A stretch of DNA of 64,000 nt from Lepidonotus clava (lineage: Eukaryota > Annelida > Polychaeta > Phyllodocida > Polynoidae). The stretch covers positions 22,565,659 through 22,629,658 of the forward strand of contig OW387140.1 of the NCBI GenBank assembly GCA_936440205.1. Reading direction: 5' to 3'. The stretch's first letter is position 1. Every line of letters begins with the position of its first letter. Shown here in pieces: positions 11,181 through 24,700 of this stretch. A model generated the notes under the pieces. It worked only from the letters and a program-made list of their open reading frames with translations, was not told the DNA's origin and made no database searches. The position numbers and the translations under genes were made by a program.

Positions 11181-13839
11181 AGAATGGGTCTCTTTCTGAA
11201 ATCCGGTACACACATCAGGGCGAAAAGGAATCGAGTCCCCCCCCCCCCCGGGAAATATCCATAGATTCAATTTTGTATCACAAGGATGCAATAGTTACCA
11301 TCAAATAAAACCCTTTATTCAATCGATTGATAATTCAACTCTGAATCTTCTTATATTCAATATCCAGACAGAGCACTAGTGTTATCGTGATGATACACGA
11401 GCGCTTATTGACGTTATGAAAGATATCTTGCATTGACAGACGGACACGAAAATTATCAAATAATTAACTTGTCTAATGCTACCAATGAAAGGTCAGACGT
11501 TAGAATAATAAGTAAGTGATCACCTATTGCAGAAGGCCTCGTGGCATTCTGTATGGAAGCAATATCCATTAGATAAAATCGTTATACAAGAGGTGGGCTG
11601 AAGGTGACCTTCTGGCACCTAATCGGGGAGAGACCTCGGCCGTCGGTGAAGGGTAGGGGCGGGTACTTGGTAAAACCTTCATCGATTACCCGAAATGTTA
11701 AAACCTATGAACTGATGACCACAGTGTGCAACTAGGCGCGTGAAGAAAAGATGGTAATTGATATACATGCCTTCTCATAAGTATCCGCCTGTATACGTGA
11801 TTCGGCCCTGTCCATGAACAATTACATATTTCGCAACTCCATGCATCTACAAAGAGACACGAGGATTCATAATCAATTCATAAATAACCTATGTTTTATA
11901 AAGTTCGTTCGATCTGGTTGAATTTATTGTATTTCCTCCTATCATAAGACCTGATGCATGGGAGAATATAAAATTAATCAAACAAAGTATTTTGCCCAAG
12001 GGTCCCATACATAGAGAACTGACATTGAGCAGCTCATGCAGGGTTTTCTACAAAGATAACAGAAACTTAGTATACGTCAATCTGTCTAATAAAATGTGAA
12101 CATTCACACAAACAGGTGTTGATTCGACCAGGTTCTTACATATATGATAATTATAGATTATTTGGTGATTCAATGACCAGATGCATAGGTTTTAACAAGA
12201 AAATGCCACCCCCAATTCCCAATGCGAATTAGGCGAGTGCTCTCTCCTTAGACACCCTTCGGACGGGAGCAGCTCACAAGCCGTGATCTGCGAGTGGCGA
12301 GCAGCAGGCGAACTATTGATCTGCTCACGAGGTTACAGCTTACACCACTTAATTAGCGACCGACACATGGGTGTTTTTGTAGCATATGTTTATTAAAAAA
12401 ATAAATTATAATATGTACATATACTATAGGAAGGTTTGCTTGTTCATTAAATGCCAAAATATTCTTCCTAGTACTCCTATCTCATCTATCTGCTTTGTAG
12501 TTTTTTTTTTAAATGTTTGTTCTTGTAATCTTATATCCGCTACTGCTCCTCTGAAATGCTCAAATCACTTGATGTTGAAATGAGCTGATAAGGAATAGCT
12601 AATTGCGACGGCAAACTGGTACAAATAATCCTGCTTGATGTAGCTTGATATATCATGGTTGCCCCGTCAATGTAATTATTTAGGACAATTGGGATAGAAT
12701 GAATTGGATATCAAATAATTATATGATATGATCTTTCAGATACAAATATACAAAAATCCAAACGCTATTAGCAACGATAGTACAACTTTATTATTTTTGC
12801 TATTAGTATAATAAGAATATGGCCATTAATATACCAAAACCTTTTCTAGAATGATATTTATATATCTAGCTTTATGCAATACGAGAAGTCGTGTTTCCCT
12901 GAGTGATGCGATCAAAAGTAGATCAGATCAGGAAAATCACTTAGAAATATCTAACAACGTAGGATATTTATCGTTAGCAATTATATAATCTATAATCTGA
13001 ATTTCGGTCGCATAGCTCAATGGTCCCCCTTCTTTACATGAGTTTAAAAAACATTATTAATGCATTATGCATACTTTTCTTATCCATATTGTAACTGCAC
13101 TTTTGAAGGCGTCTTCGATATCAGGGCGGATGAAAGTTCCCCCATTCTTTGCCAGAGTTCTGCTGCTACACAATATAAAATTGTTGAATATATAATTGAT
13201 ACAATTTATAAAATCTGAAAGGTTCTCAGACCCCCTCGGACCCCAACCTCCTTAGCAGGGCATTGTTTACAAGCCGTCCGTAATGCGAGAAAAGAAAAGC
13301 TGTCGTTATCCTCAGATTTATGAGCACTGAAGAAAGAAATGACATGATGCATGGAGTTCTGGTCGCCAGAAAAAAAGACTTCGCCATAATGTGAGCGCTT
13401 TTTTAATCCTGTTAGCGTATAACCTGTGCGGCTGGTCAGGGTTTTGATTTTGCATCAGTTCTAGTTGTAACATACCAGGTTAATATATTACTAATATGAC
13501 ATTTTAGCCATATCACCATTTTAAAATGAAGATATTAGTTTATGAACAAACAAGGAATTCAATACCATAAAATGTATTCAATAGTTCGTACTTGCATATA
13601 ATATAAACAATCAGATTGAGATATATAGGCCCCACTTTACATCATTATAATGTAATCATGTGTTTATGGATTTATTCTCATTCAGAACAAATCCTAAATT
13701 AGCCATAAGGTTCTCAGACCGTCGTAACGACGGTAGATGGCGCCACTTGACAAGCAGATATTAAAGCTTAAAAATTATTACTATTATTAAGGTGGACATG
13801 GGTAACTTTTGGTCTATATTACAATTAACCTAGCCAAAA

Positions 13840-14040
13840 TAATTATCAATTTCATCAATAAAATGTAATGCCATTATTTGGAACAGAACGTTTTATTCTC
13901 AACATTTACTGTACACTATTCATTTGATTGCCATGGTAACAAAATTCATTATTTTTGGGGGAATCCTGTGAAAAAAATTCGACCATATGCAGAATATCAC
14001 TTATAGATCAAACGTTATAGATCAAGGTGTAAAGCGTCAG
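13840..14040 (+). repeat. dispersed repeat, copy A
   Basis: Shares an ordered series of words with 60690-60895: an ATTTGGAA.. stretch, ACGTTTTATTC, an ..ATTTAC block, TTGCCATGG and TTATAGATCAA. Both copies are diverged. No coding capacity is seen. Confidence 0.45.
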
Positions 14041-14429
14041 TTGCTTTTCACAAATACACTGTTTTACTTTTTTCTTCTTCTTCCTCCATTTTACCCAATT
14101 ATAATTACCTGGAATAATCATTTCACCCTGCCATTTACTTAATTTTATATCGCTATACTAACAAACAGCAACAAAGTAACTTTATATCAATATTCTATAA
14201 AAAGACAACACCAAAAAGGGAAGCAGTGCGAGATGATAAGGATATGAAACAGTTTGAATACAATTAGTCAATGCAATTATTGATTTGATAAGAGACAAAA
14301 TAGTGAAAAGGAGAGAGAAAGGGAAGAAAAAAGTTAAACAGTGGAAAAGTTATACCCTGATCGCGAACTATAGAGAGTTAATTATCTGTTGTATGTGGTG
14401 TACATAATTAGTCATAGTTAATTATAGAT

Positions 14430-14990
14430 AATAGCTAGCTCCAAATACAGTCTCCTCCCATTCGACTGCTGTCGTCCAATACATAATCATAGTTCCAACA
14501 TCATGTAAGACGTAACACTCGCGTGAAAGGTTGTTCTTTATTCTCCTGTGTATTGCCGTTCCGTGACAAGATCTCAATTGACAATAATCAGCTCCAAGGA
14601 AGGAATCCACTCAAACACATTCAGTCACTGCTCCTTCTAGCGCAGTCCGACTGCCCCTATTCCAAACAACAGGACTCAGCTTCTAAGACCTAACCTTTCC
14701 AGGATGGTTACTCACTCAACGTTCAGCTGACTCTGACTGGCTAGAGCGGCATACGCTCCTTTAGTATGATACATCACACTTTGACTCCTCCCTAAACCCC
14801 CTACTTTGACAGAGAGTTATGGCTCTTAACACATGCGCTGTTCTAAAGCTAACACTATCAAGCCTACACGAGCATGGACTGGCCACCCGCGTCAGTACAA
14901 TCGTTAGGATCTCTTTCAAAACTGTCAAGCTCAGGGAGTACTCAATTGTAAGATGTGGTTGTAATCAGTTTATGTAACACATGTACCATT
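14430..14990 (-). mobile_element. possible LTR remnant on the minus strand
   Basis: Read on the minus strand, the block begins near TGTTACATAAAC and holds a GC-richer middle. Near its end it carries GAGAATAAAGAACAACC followed by CACGCGAGTGTTACG, an arrangement like the R/U5 part of an LTR. No partner LTR, primer site or coding region is visible, so the call rests on layout alone. Confidence 0.3.
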
Positions 14991-16216
14991 GTAATGGTTA
15001 ACTCAGAACTGGTGCAGGGAAAACTTAACTAATATCAAATACACAAAAATAATAATCTAGAATTATCTAGAGCAGGAGATTCACTATAGAAGAATCGTAC
15101 ATCTGATATGGTCAAGGGTAAAACGGTTGTATCGGGCACAGTGGTATATCGAACATTTTTATTTAATAATCCTAAGACATATAAAATTATATCAAATGAC
15201 AAAAAATGCTTAATAATAAGTCGAAATCGCCATAATTGTTGAACTAAACTATGATATGGCGCCATAACCTCTATGAATATTAAATAAAGATAAAAAATAG
15301 ATTTTTCTCACATATGGAATGCGCGATATAAGCCTGTTTTGATATTTTGATATCTTTTTTGGGTAGAATTATATATTATCCTCTGCATGCGTACTTAATA
15401 CAGTATTATTCGTATTTTCACACCATTTTTTATGAGATGCGCGATGTGACACCTATGTTACCTCTATATAAGCCTGATATGTATAATAGAAAAACTTTTT
15501 TTTTTACATTTTCACTCCCTATGCATAAAGGGTTATAAGTTGAAAATGTTATACATCCCTGGGAGATACACTTAATATGGTTGTATATATGAGAAATAAA
15601 ATTGGCAATCATCTATAAAATAATTAATAAATAAAAGACAAAATTGGACTGTTAGAATATGAATTTAATAATATCATTATGAAATAGAACTATATTTTGA
15701 AGAGTTTTATGAGACATCATCGCACTAATTTTTGTCTAACATACATGTATATGAAAGACAGTGTGGAGGGTCTTAATTGAAGACTATAATGTGCATGTAT
15801 ACAGACCTTTGGCCCACGTAAATCTCATTTTTTTGGGTGAGATTTTAATTATTTTTCCTTATAACATCTTTATTTTATGTATGATGCACAATATAAGGTA
15901 ACCTAAATGCGCGATATTAGCCTGTCATGCACGATATTAGACCAATAATTACTATATTATAATTAAGGACAATGGCGCAATTATAGATCTCATACCCAGA
16001 TTTTCTAAAAAATTTCCAGAATGATAGCTATATCCCTAAAGGTTCCAAAAAGACAAAAAAAATCATAGGTCACCATGGAAACTTTTCAGTAAAATCAGTC
16101 TCTTGGTGTGGTGATTATGAAAAAATTAAGTATTTTCAACCAAATTTAATTTCATATGATTTCTTAATAAAAGATATAAGAAGCAGATAGAAGTTAGTAA
16201 TAGGAGCACACAGATA

Positions 16217-16294
16217 TTAGACTGTAAAACCTGCCTCGACTCCACTACGCCCACTCCGTTCCAAGGTACGCCGGGGCAGGCTTTCCTAGTCTAA
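16217..16294. mobile_element. 78-bp MITE with 8-bp target-site duplication
   Basis: The ends are TTAGACTGTAAAACCTGCC and, inverted, TTAGACTAGGAAAGCCTGCC. The element is bracketed by direct CACAGATA repeats at 16209-16216 and 16295-16302. An 8-bp duplication is the length typical of hAT-superfamily insertions. It has no coding capacity. Confidence 0.75.
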
Positions 16295-16536
16295 CACAGA
16301 TATAGGCAAATGAATTATAGAGCATTCAGAGAGATTCCATCAGGTAATATGCATTTTCATTGTTGAAATCTTCAAATTAAAACTTTAAAAAATGGAATAT
16401 AGGCATGCATACAAAGAATTTGAATACTCAAAAAATCTTAAAATTAATATATGTCATGGAGAAGGCTAGAGGCTATTATTTCCAGCCGAAAAATAGGGGA
16501 TCACCAGATGAACTTGGCCAGAAAAGCTTAATATTG

Positions 16537-16691
16537 GGGGCCGTCCATAAATGACGTCATGCTATTTTTGACCATTTTTGACCCCCCCTCCCCCCCTTCG
16601 TCATGCTTTTACTATAGAAATGTATAGGGGACTGGACACCCCCCCCCCCCCCCCCCCTCCCGGGCGCATGACGTCATTTATGGACGGCCCC
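16537..16691. mobile_element. 155-bp palindromic MITE (GGGGCCGTCCATAAAT ends)
   Basis: The left end GGGGCCGTCCATAAATGACG is matched exactly by the reverse complement of the right end (24-bp arms, continuing through GTCAT). The middle holds C-runs. Palindromic elements with GGGCCGTCCATAAAT ends are, from memory, widespread in animal genomes. Confidence 0.8.
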
Positions 16692-18663
16692 TTGGTTCTG
16701 AGGTCTAAATCATGGTTATTTAATTATTTTTATCCGTAAATCCTCCTAAAATCTACACAATAGATTATTTGTTTTTTTTATTAAACCTAATAAACTCAAA
16801 ATCATGTTGGAGCATGTTATATCTTTAATACTAACGCTCTGCTTAGTGCCATAGTGGGCCGGTGACCAGGCTAGCTCCCAGCACGGGCCGGCGGGAAAGT
16901 GATTAGTTCCACAAACACGCGCACGGTGTCGGGGCAGTATAATAGTCCCGCAGACCGCTAGATTTTACGTCCTAGATGGTTTAATACTCATTTTAGAAAA
17001 AAATCAGTACCATCAAAAAATTAAACAAAGGTATCTTGTTGAATAATTTATGATTTATAAAGCGTACATGTAGGAACTGATTTTAAATCAAACTGCTTCT
17101 TTTAACCAATGACAACACAGATGCCCGTAGTCTGCCGCAAGTGACGCCATGATGGCGCAAAGAGAATGACGCGTTACTCTAACGCTCCGAGTTTAATATG
17201 TAAATCTGGCGTGAAATCACCGTGCGATCACCGATAAGGTGCGTGCATTCGGTTCCTAACATTGTAGTCTTCACGATTGTACCATTAGCTTATGTTCATA
17301 AGCTTTGGTTCAAACGGGGGATGTGATGTTTCAGGACGTACGTGGTCTCTCGGTCTGTTTTGGTTTACAGCTGATGACCAAGGAGGGACCTGCCGCAGGG
17401 GAAAACTTCAGTTTTTCAAAGATTTAATGCATTCCAAACAAATAAATGAGTTTGTTTAAGCAACATCTCACTCTTGGTCTTATTCCAAAGCTATCTAGTA
17501 GCTGTCACAAGATTTCTAGCCAGTTAACAGCGTTTAGGCACGGTACAAAGTTGCCGCTCCCCCTAACCTGGGAGTTGAGGTTCATTCACAATCCGTTAGG
17601 ATCAGTTCTGCACACTCAAAATGAGATTGGTATTACAAACTTAAATTGCAACTTGTTGCAATTTATCCCAACTTGTAAGTTCCCAGGTTGGTTAATTTTC
17701 GAATTTGTATAGTTCTACTAGGTTTTCTCAATAGATCCTGAGATTTATAAATGGTAAATTGCTCACATAGAAGAAGTACTCACTGTACTGGGGGGTCAGA
17801 CTGTTGCTATCAAACGCTATCCCTAGACAAAACGTTTAAAAACTATGGAACCATGTGATTTATGCCAGCAGAATGTTCCATTATGATAATATTTATAGAT
17901 TAAAGGTTTGTTGTACGCCTGAAACCATGAATAACCATAGAATAGAATTGAAAAAGAGTATAGAGTCTAATGGAGATGTCATTAATTTGTCTCACACTGA
18001 TGAATGTTATCATAATTTGTATTCGGAATCATTCTGCATGTTTCCATCTAACAGTTAACTTTATATTGAGTGTACTCTCAATGAATATAATATCACTATT
18101 TACAATGCAATCTAGATTATAATCAACTTACGGCTTATAGATTAAATAGATATTGCATTCAAGTTTGCAAAGTAAAGCCCAACTTTAGAGAGAAAAAACT
18201 CAAGCCTTCAAGGCAACAAGCTTTCCAGTTTCCCTTTGAAAGTTGTAGATGGGTCTTTTGAAATCAATGTATCGGTGATTATAAACAAAAATTATATCAC
18301 TGACGTTGCGATAAGAAACACCTCATTTCCTCAAAGTTCGCGAATTCCATGAACCTTCTGTCTAGATATTCATCAGCCCTGTGATTCCTTCCCTAAAAAA
18401 AAAATCACCCAAAACTTGGTTATGCTATGGTATTAAAGGGTGACGGGAGACGATCAAAACGATTGAACACCAGGTTCCATTTCTCTTATAGATTAAGTTC
18501 AGCTATTTGAGCAATTAACTTTGTGAGAAAATTTGTTTTTCACGTCAACTGTGTATTTCAAGACCAAAGCATCCAGTGGATAGTTGGTTTCTCTAAATTA
18601 TGAATAGTAGATCAATTTGTATTCACCAGCATAATATCTAACACATTTTACATCTCATTGCAG
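16692..18663. other. upstream region of PCIF1
   Basis: This interval should contain the PCIF1 start site and any 5' untranslated exon, because the first coding exon is preceded by a splice acceptor (CATTGCAG, ending at 18663). I could not define a donor with confidence. The frames at 17446-17712 and 17855-18058 have no recognisable domains. Confidence 0.4.
17110..17260 (+). promoter_or_regulatory. candidate PCIF1 promoter / start region
   Basis: A locally GC- and CpG-richer patch within AT-rich DNA. It contains a palindromic GCCATGATGGC flanked by TGAC and GCAAAG, resembling YY1-type sites common at housekeeping promoters. There is no TATA box nearby. Assignment rests on position upstream of PCIF1 and composition only. 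Confidence 0.25.
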
Positions 18664-18762
18664 ATCACGAAGCACCTATTCCAAAAGTGGTGCAAGGAAA
18701 AATAATTCTCACAGAAGCTCACATCATGTTTCCAGCATGTTTGTGAAGTGATTTACACAAGA

Positions 18763-21700
18763 ATGGAGACGAACAAAGAAGAGACCATGCCGTCAACTTC
18801 AGACTGTGGTCCATCCACTGTAGATCTACCTGCGGTGGTATCCAATGGACCAAAACCTACGGTGGGCTTTAATGGGGACCAAAGCCACACACAGGAGGGT
18901 CCACCAGCCGTGGCGAAGGCCCCTCCAGCAATGACAGTCAAACTGCCTCCTCCTAACCTAGGCAACCATACCTCTCCGGGCACACCTGGAGGCCCTGGAA
19001 GTGGGGTGCCTCAGACCCCACAGACTCCCCTAGGCCAGCCTGCCTATATGTCTCCAGGGCAGTCCCCTGGAGACGAACACGGACTTGCTCCCGAGCTAGT
19101 AGGAGCGGGCTGGAGGAGATGCTGGAGTCGCCGTGAAAACCGACCATATTTCTTTAACAAACTCACCAACAAGTCACTCTGGGAAATGCCACAGCTATCT
19201 GTGAGTTTTACCTCTCTTTTGCTTTTTGGGTAATATTAATAACTACACATTGTAGCTACTCAAAAATCGTTGATATTAGCCTAGTTATAAAGTATCACAG
19301 CGCCATAGTCTACACTATTGTCAATAGAAGCTATATTATTAGGAAGGATACAACAAGAAAACTAAATTGGTATATCAGAGTTTTTAAGTGTGAATACTGT
19401 GATTTACAACTTGTGTGATTTACACTTCATTCAAAAAAGATTAGGGAATCAGGTTCCAAGAGATACTATTTGGAAAGTTTTTTTTTTAGCAGGGACCTAT
19501 TGCACAGGGAAAACGGGGAAAATAAAGTATAACAGCGCCATAGTCTACACTATTGTCAATAGAAGCTATATTAGGAAGGATACAACAAGAAAACTAAATT
19601 GGTATAGATCTATCAGAGTTTTTAAGTGTGAATACTGTGATTTACAACTTTTGTGATTTACACTTCATTCAAAAAAGATTAGGGAATCAGGTTCCAAGAG
19701 ATACTATTTGGAAAGTATTTTTTTTGAGCAGGGCCCCATTGCACAGGGAAAACGGGGAAAATGGCAAACAAAATTCTGTTAAGGGAAAACACAGGGAATT
19801 TTCAAATTTTACCAAAACACAGGGAATTTCATTTGGCCAGGTTCATGTAAAGGCTTTTAATTGAACAACTTGCTGGAAATGACACAGGGAAAAGTTGCTG
19901 CGGGAGGAGGAAATCTCAGGGATAACACAGATAATTTGGTGAGGTAGATTGTATCTACATGTATGTTTAACCAGCAAAAAGTAAGAAGGAAAAGTAGTCA
20001 AGTACAGGGTAATAAGTCACTGTTGTTAATGCATCAGATTGTCCAGTTCAGTATTCTGTTTGGGAAATAATGACTGACAGTAACTTGAAAAATATCAATA
20101 GTTAATGCAAGGATGCAAGTATGCAAGTTTTCTGATTTTTGTCGGATTTTAGACTTTTCCAATTCAACAGCTCTAAACAAATTTCAAAATGTCATACTTA
20201 GATCACAATTTCTAGAAATTCATGATAAATTCAGATTTTTTCATAATGTTACCGATTTCTCCTTCTCTGTGTTGTAACTAAATCAATAATAATAATGGTG
20301 TGTTCTTCAGGTTGACCCAATGTCCGACCCTCTGGGCATCAGCTTTGACCAACCCCAGGCGGGCCAGTCTCAGGCCGCACCCGTTCCCCACCAGGCGGCA
20401 CCACCAGTCAAACGGCGGTCCAGTGAAGAACTGCCGGCAGGCATGGCTAGTCCCTCCAAACGACCCAACTTTAATTTGGGGTAAGGACACCTCCTATTCA
20501 TTACCAAGCATTCTAGAAACATACCCTTTTACAGGTTTTTAATAAATTACCGGTTTAATTTTGTCCCTAGGACAGAAACAAAGCAGACCTGATCTTTTCA
20601 AATGATATCCCCCTCAATTATTGGAACAGCCCCATGATGAAATTGAAAAGAGTCGAGTGATTCTATATTCTGAGAGCCGTATTGTATAATTCGGTACTAT
20701 TTTTTTTATAGCATTATGCCATAAGTAACAAGTTTTTTTCTGGACCACGCCTTCTTTTGGGAAAATGTAGAAAACTATACCAATATAAGGGAGCTTGGAC
20801 AAGCTCCGGATATTTTCTTTTTGATCCTGTATAAATTGAGAATTCTTACTTTTGCCTTTATGGTAGATATTTTATTAAAGTTTGCATTGGACAAGATCGA
20901 AGATTCCTTCCTTTTTCTTGCCATCTGGATCTCAATATTCGTACACACTTCTTTTTTTTTTAAAATATTTTTTTGAAAGTAAAAAAATGAATTTCTTGGC
21001 CCAAGACAATACACAAGGTAGCCTTATGAGAGTTAGATAAGTCACGGGTAAGTGGTTTCATTTTCAGTGGGTTGATACAGGGGTGGACTGAATCACGGGC
21101 CCGGGGGCCCGAGGCCCTTAAAAACAGGTCGGGCCCCTAGATTTTCTGGCCAAGGGGCCCGACTGGCCCGGCCCCTAGAAAAACTTGGATAACAAATACA
21201 GATTTCTATATATTTTACAATAAAACATAATGTTTTCAAAGACAATCTGATTATATATATGTGAGGGCCCCTAGATTTTGGTGCGGGCCCCTAGATTTGG
21301 AAAGCTGGGGGCCCGACTGGCCCCTGGATTTTTAGACTTATGTCCACCCCTGTTGATATGGCGCCCAGCTAGTGTAAAAGTGAAAAGCATCTCAAACCCG
21401 TAAACAGGTAATTTCACCTTGAAGTCTTCGTTGTCAGTCAAATAGCATTCAAAAGAAATCAACCGTACTCACATTTTCAACCTTTGTTTTCGAAACAGTC
21501 CCTATTGGAACTTTGACTACCCAAGTAACATAATCATCTATGAGCGGCCACCAACACTTCTCCTGCCACCGCACCCTGAGGCTGAACAACACCGGGCCGT
21601 CCTCACCGAGAAGCTTCGGATGAGCTACCAGGAGCTCTGTCACACGCGGGAGGGTAGGCAGAACTTTTGATTTTTAGATTGTGTTATTCTAGATTTTATT

Positions 21701-24700
21701 GCAAGATTTTGCGAAAAAAAAAAGACAAATCAAACAAAAGAATGTGCTTTGAATTTAAAAGAAAATTCTAAATATTCTACTTCACGAATGTCCTGGTTAC
21801 TGGTATAACGTTAGAATTTCGAGTTCTTGATGTTTTCCTTTGATTTTATTCAGGAGTTGATGCCCCCGTGGAATCCTTCAACCGGTGGCTGCTGGAACGT
21901 AAGGTGCATGACAAGGGTACGGATCCCATGTTTGCCACTGACTCAGCCTTGGAGGTATCACAGTCCATGTATCGTGAGATCATGAACGACATCCCTGTCA
22001 AACTCATAAAACCTAAATACACAGGCGATGCCCGGCGACAGCTGTCAAAGTATGCAGAGGCTGCCAAGAAAATGATAGAGACACGGTAAGCAGTTTATTG
22101 AAATACTTATTTTTTTCACGAGATTTGTTCGTTTCCTATTATATCTAATTCTCGGGCGAGGTTAGGGGTTCAGAGTGTTCTTTACGCAACATATGGGACT
22201 GTTAACTTTTTGATAAAATGAATGTCAGTATAAATCGCTTCCTTGGTGAGCTGAGAAGAGCAATTTCAATCAAGACTTCTTATTTACTTCTTTCTTTTTC
22301 AGAAATGCTTCAAGAGAGAGTAGGAAAATAGTGAAGTGGAACGCTGAAGAGGTCTTCACTTGGTTACGGCGGCAACAGAGCGTGACTTATGACGACTGCT
22401 TGGTTAGTTTCACATGATGGAATTCTAATTTGATGTGGAGTTAACATCTTTATTTTACTGAATGGCTCATCCAATTTTCATGAAATAAAAACTGATTATC
22501 TTAGAATCATGAGACCTTTTGGAAAATATTGTAGTAAAGTTGATAGAACTCAATCTAAATTTTCGTCTGGCATTGCTATTATTATAGAAAGGCCCTTGAC
22601 ATAATCTCAAATACAGATATATTTAGATGGCTGACTTGAAGACCTCTACATCGCTGTTAGAGGAATATTTTAAATGCGTTCATTGTTAAGTACATGTTGT
22701 ATATACGAACTTGAAAGTCGATTCTCTTTGCCATAGAGATGTTTGATATCTCTTACTTCGAAGAATAATATCTCAAAATCCCAAAATTGGTATGCTCCCC
22801 CACCGTATACGATATATTACTCCCATTGAGCTCGCTTGGTTTTAAAACCTAGTTAATTGAAGTTGGAATTGTTCTACCTCAGGAGCGACTGGCGCACCTG
22901 AAGCGCCAGTGTCAGCCCCACCTGACGGAGGCGGCCAAGACGTCGGTGGAGGGCATCTGTACCAAGATGTACAGTCTGGGCAAGGACGTGGCCAAGAAGG
23001 TCAACGAGAAACACCTCGAGATCCTCAAGGAGGGCAACATTGTTCGTGAGTAGAAAAAATAAAATTCAACGAATGTTTCTTCCCTTCAACAGATTCACAT
23101 AATTATTGCGTTCATTGATTATGACATTAGTAATTTATTGAACGGTGTATGGCTCCTAAACTTAGTTCAAGAAGTTGTTCTTTGGTAACGATTTAAAAAT
23201 AAGTAGTAAGTGATTTCAGTCAATAGCATGCATGTTTTTACACCATACGATTCCGTATAAAATCAAAAAAGTGAACTTACGACAGATGTCAATATGAAGA
23301 TTAGTATGTAATAGGTGAGATAAGTCTCTGTAGACTGGAAATATTGTACTAATGGCTTAGTACTTTTAATATATTGTCATGATATATAATCCAACAAGGA
23401 TCAGGCTTAGCAAGTCTACTTCTAGTCTACTTCTAGGAGAAATATCTTACGCTCCTAGCGCCACCTGTTAACCAGTATAAAAGGCGCTGCAAGGTAGGGA
23501 GCGAGGAGTTAGTTGGTTAGAAGTTAGTAGTCACTTAGTTTAGTGAGAACATCAGCTAAACATGTTTAGCCAAGGAGTTATACCTGGAGTAAGTACATCG
23601 GCTCCGTGTAACAGACTGGAGTTTACCAATACCCACTACCTCGGACATAGGATTGTGTTAGAGCTGAATACTAGAATGGTCTAGAAGGTGTTGGAGCAAC
23701 TCGTGTTCTAAATGTGGTTGATTGCTGATAGGAGATGGGAGGTGGACTGATGAAGACTTATACATGGTGGCTTTGACTCGGGATGAGATGTTTACTGAAT
23801 AAAAACCCTTTCATATTAAGAAGCTCCCTCATCGTTCATTTCTTTTGAACTATTGGGAAGTGAATGGACAAACTTTAAACGCGGTCTGAATTACTCAGGC
23901 ATTCTGGAAAGCAACTCATGAAGACTTGGATATATACGAATCTTACGCAGTCTTAAATCAAACATTAACAATAGTTCAATATCAACTTAAATGAACACAT
24001 TAAATATAAATTCATGATAGAAGCTTGAGGATGAATCTTCTATGTACATGTATACTTAATTGTTCCTTTTCCCATTGAAGCCCCAGAAGTTGTGCCTGAA
24101 CCGGCCGCCAAGCGGAAAGTTATGTGTTATCCCCGTCAGCTGATCATTCCTACTTCGCGGTTACCGGTCATTGAGCACCAAGTCGAGGGAGAGGTCACCT
24201 TTTTGCGTTACAAGAGGGAGGCCCACAAAGTCAACACTATGTTTCTACAAAAACTTGTACGTTTGAAACCACATATAGCCTAATAAGTTCTTAGTTGCAG
24301 GGAATTATTATGAATCGTTCCAAGTTTATGCTTGGACGTATCAAAAACAAAACAGTTCTGAATTTTTTTGAACGTTAAAAAAAGTAGTGAAACTGACTAT
24401 CATCATACTAGTTTCGTCCATAAACCTGAAATCTGAATAAAATTATGTAGATGAAACGTGATTGTTTTCGCATTGCCTCCTTAATGAATCATAAAAGCGT
24501 TAACTAAACAAACAATATTTCTTATCAAGTGCAAGTTGCAACTATCCTATCCTGAATATCAAAAGATTTTTAAAGAGACCGCGCTCCCCTGTTTACAGGA
24601 GCAGCTTTACCGGTGGAACACGAGAGACGACGTCAAGTTGGAGAACTTCTTACCTCGGGTGTGGGTCTTGCTGCGGCGGTACCAGGTGCGTCTTAATAGC

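Larger units (their letters stand above)
9447..16216. other. gene-poor intergenic region
   Basis: No gene is recognised. Contents are a short coding-like island at 9915-10051, a minisatellite at 10883-11180, a C-run near 11237, and a palindrome ACCGTCGTAACGACGGT near 13718. There is also a dispersed repeat at about 13840-14040 and a possible minus-strand LTR at about 14430-14990. The 15.3-16.1 kb part repeats the words 'GCGCGATAT.AGCCTG'. Confidence 0.5.

Noticed and set aside
10988-11308. 106-residue plus-strand frame with IWVDIQIMTHS repeats
   Set aside because: An artefact of the 36-bp minisatellite.
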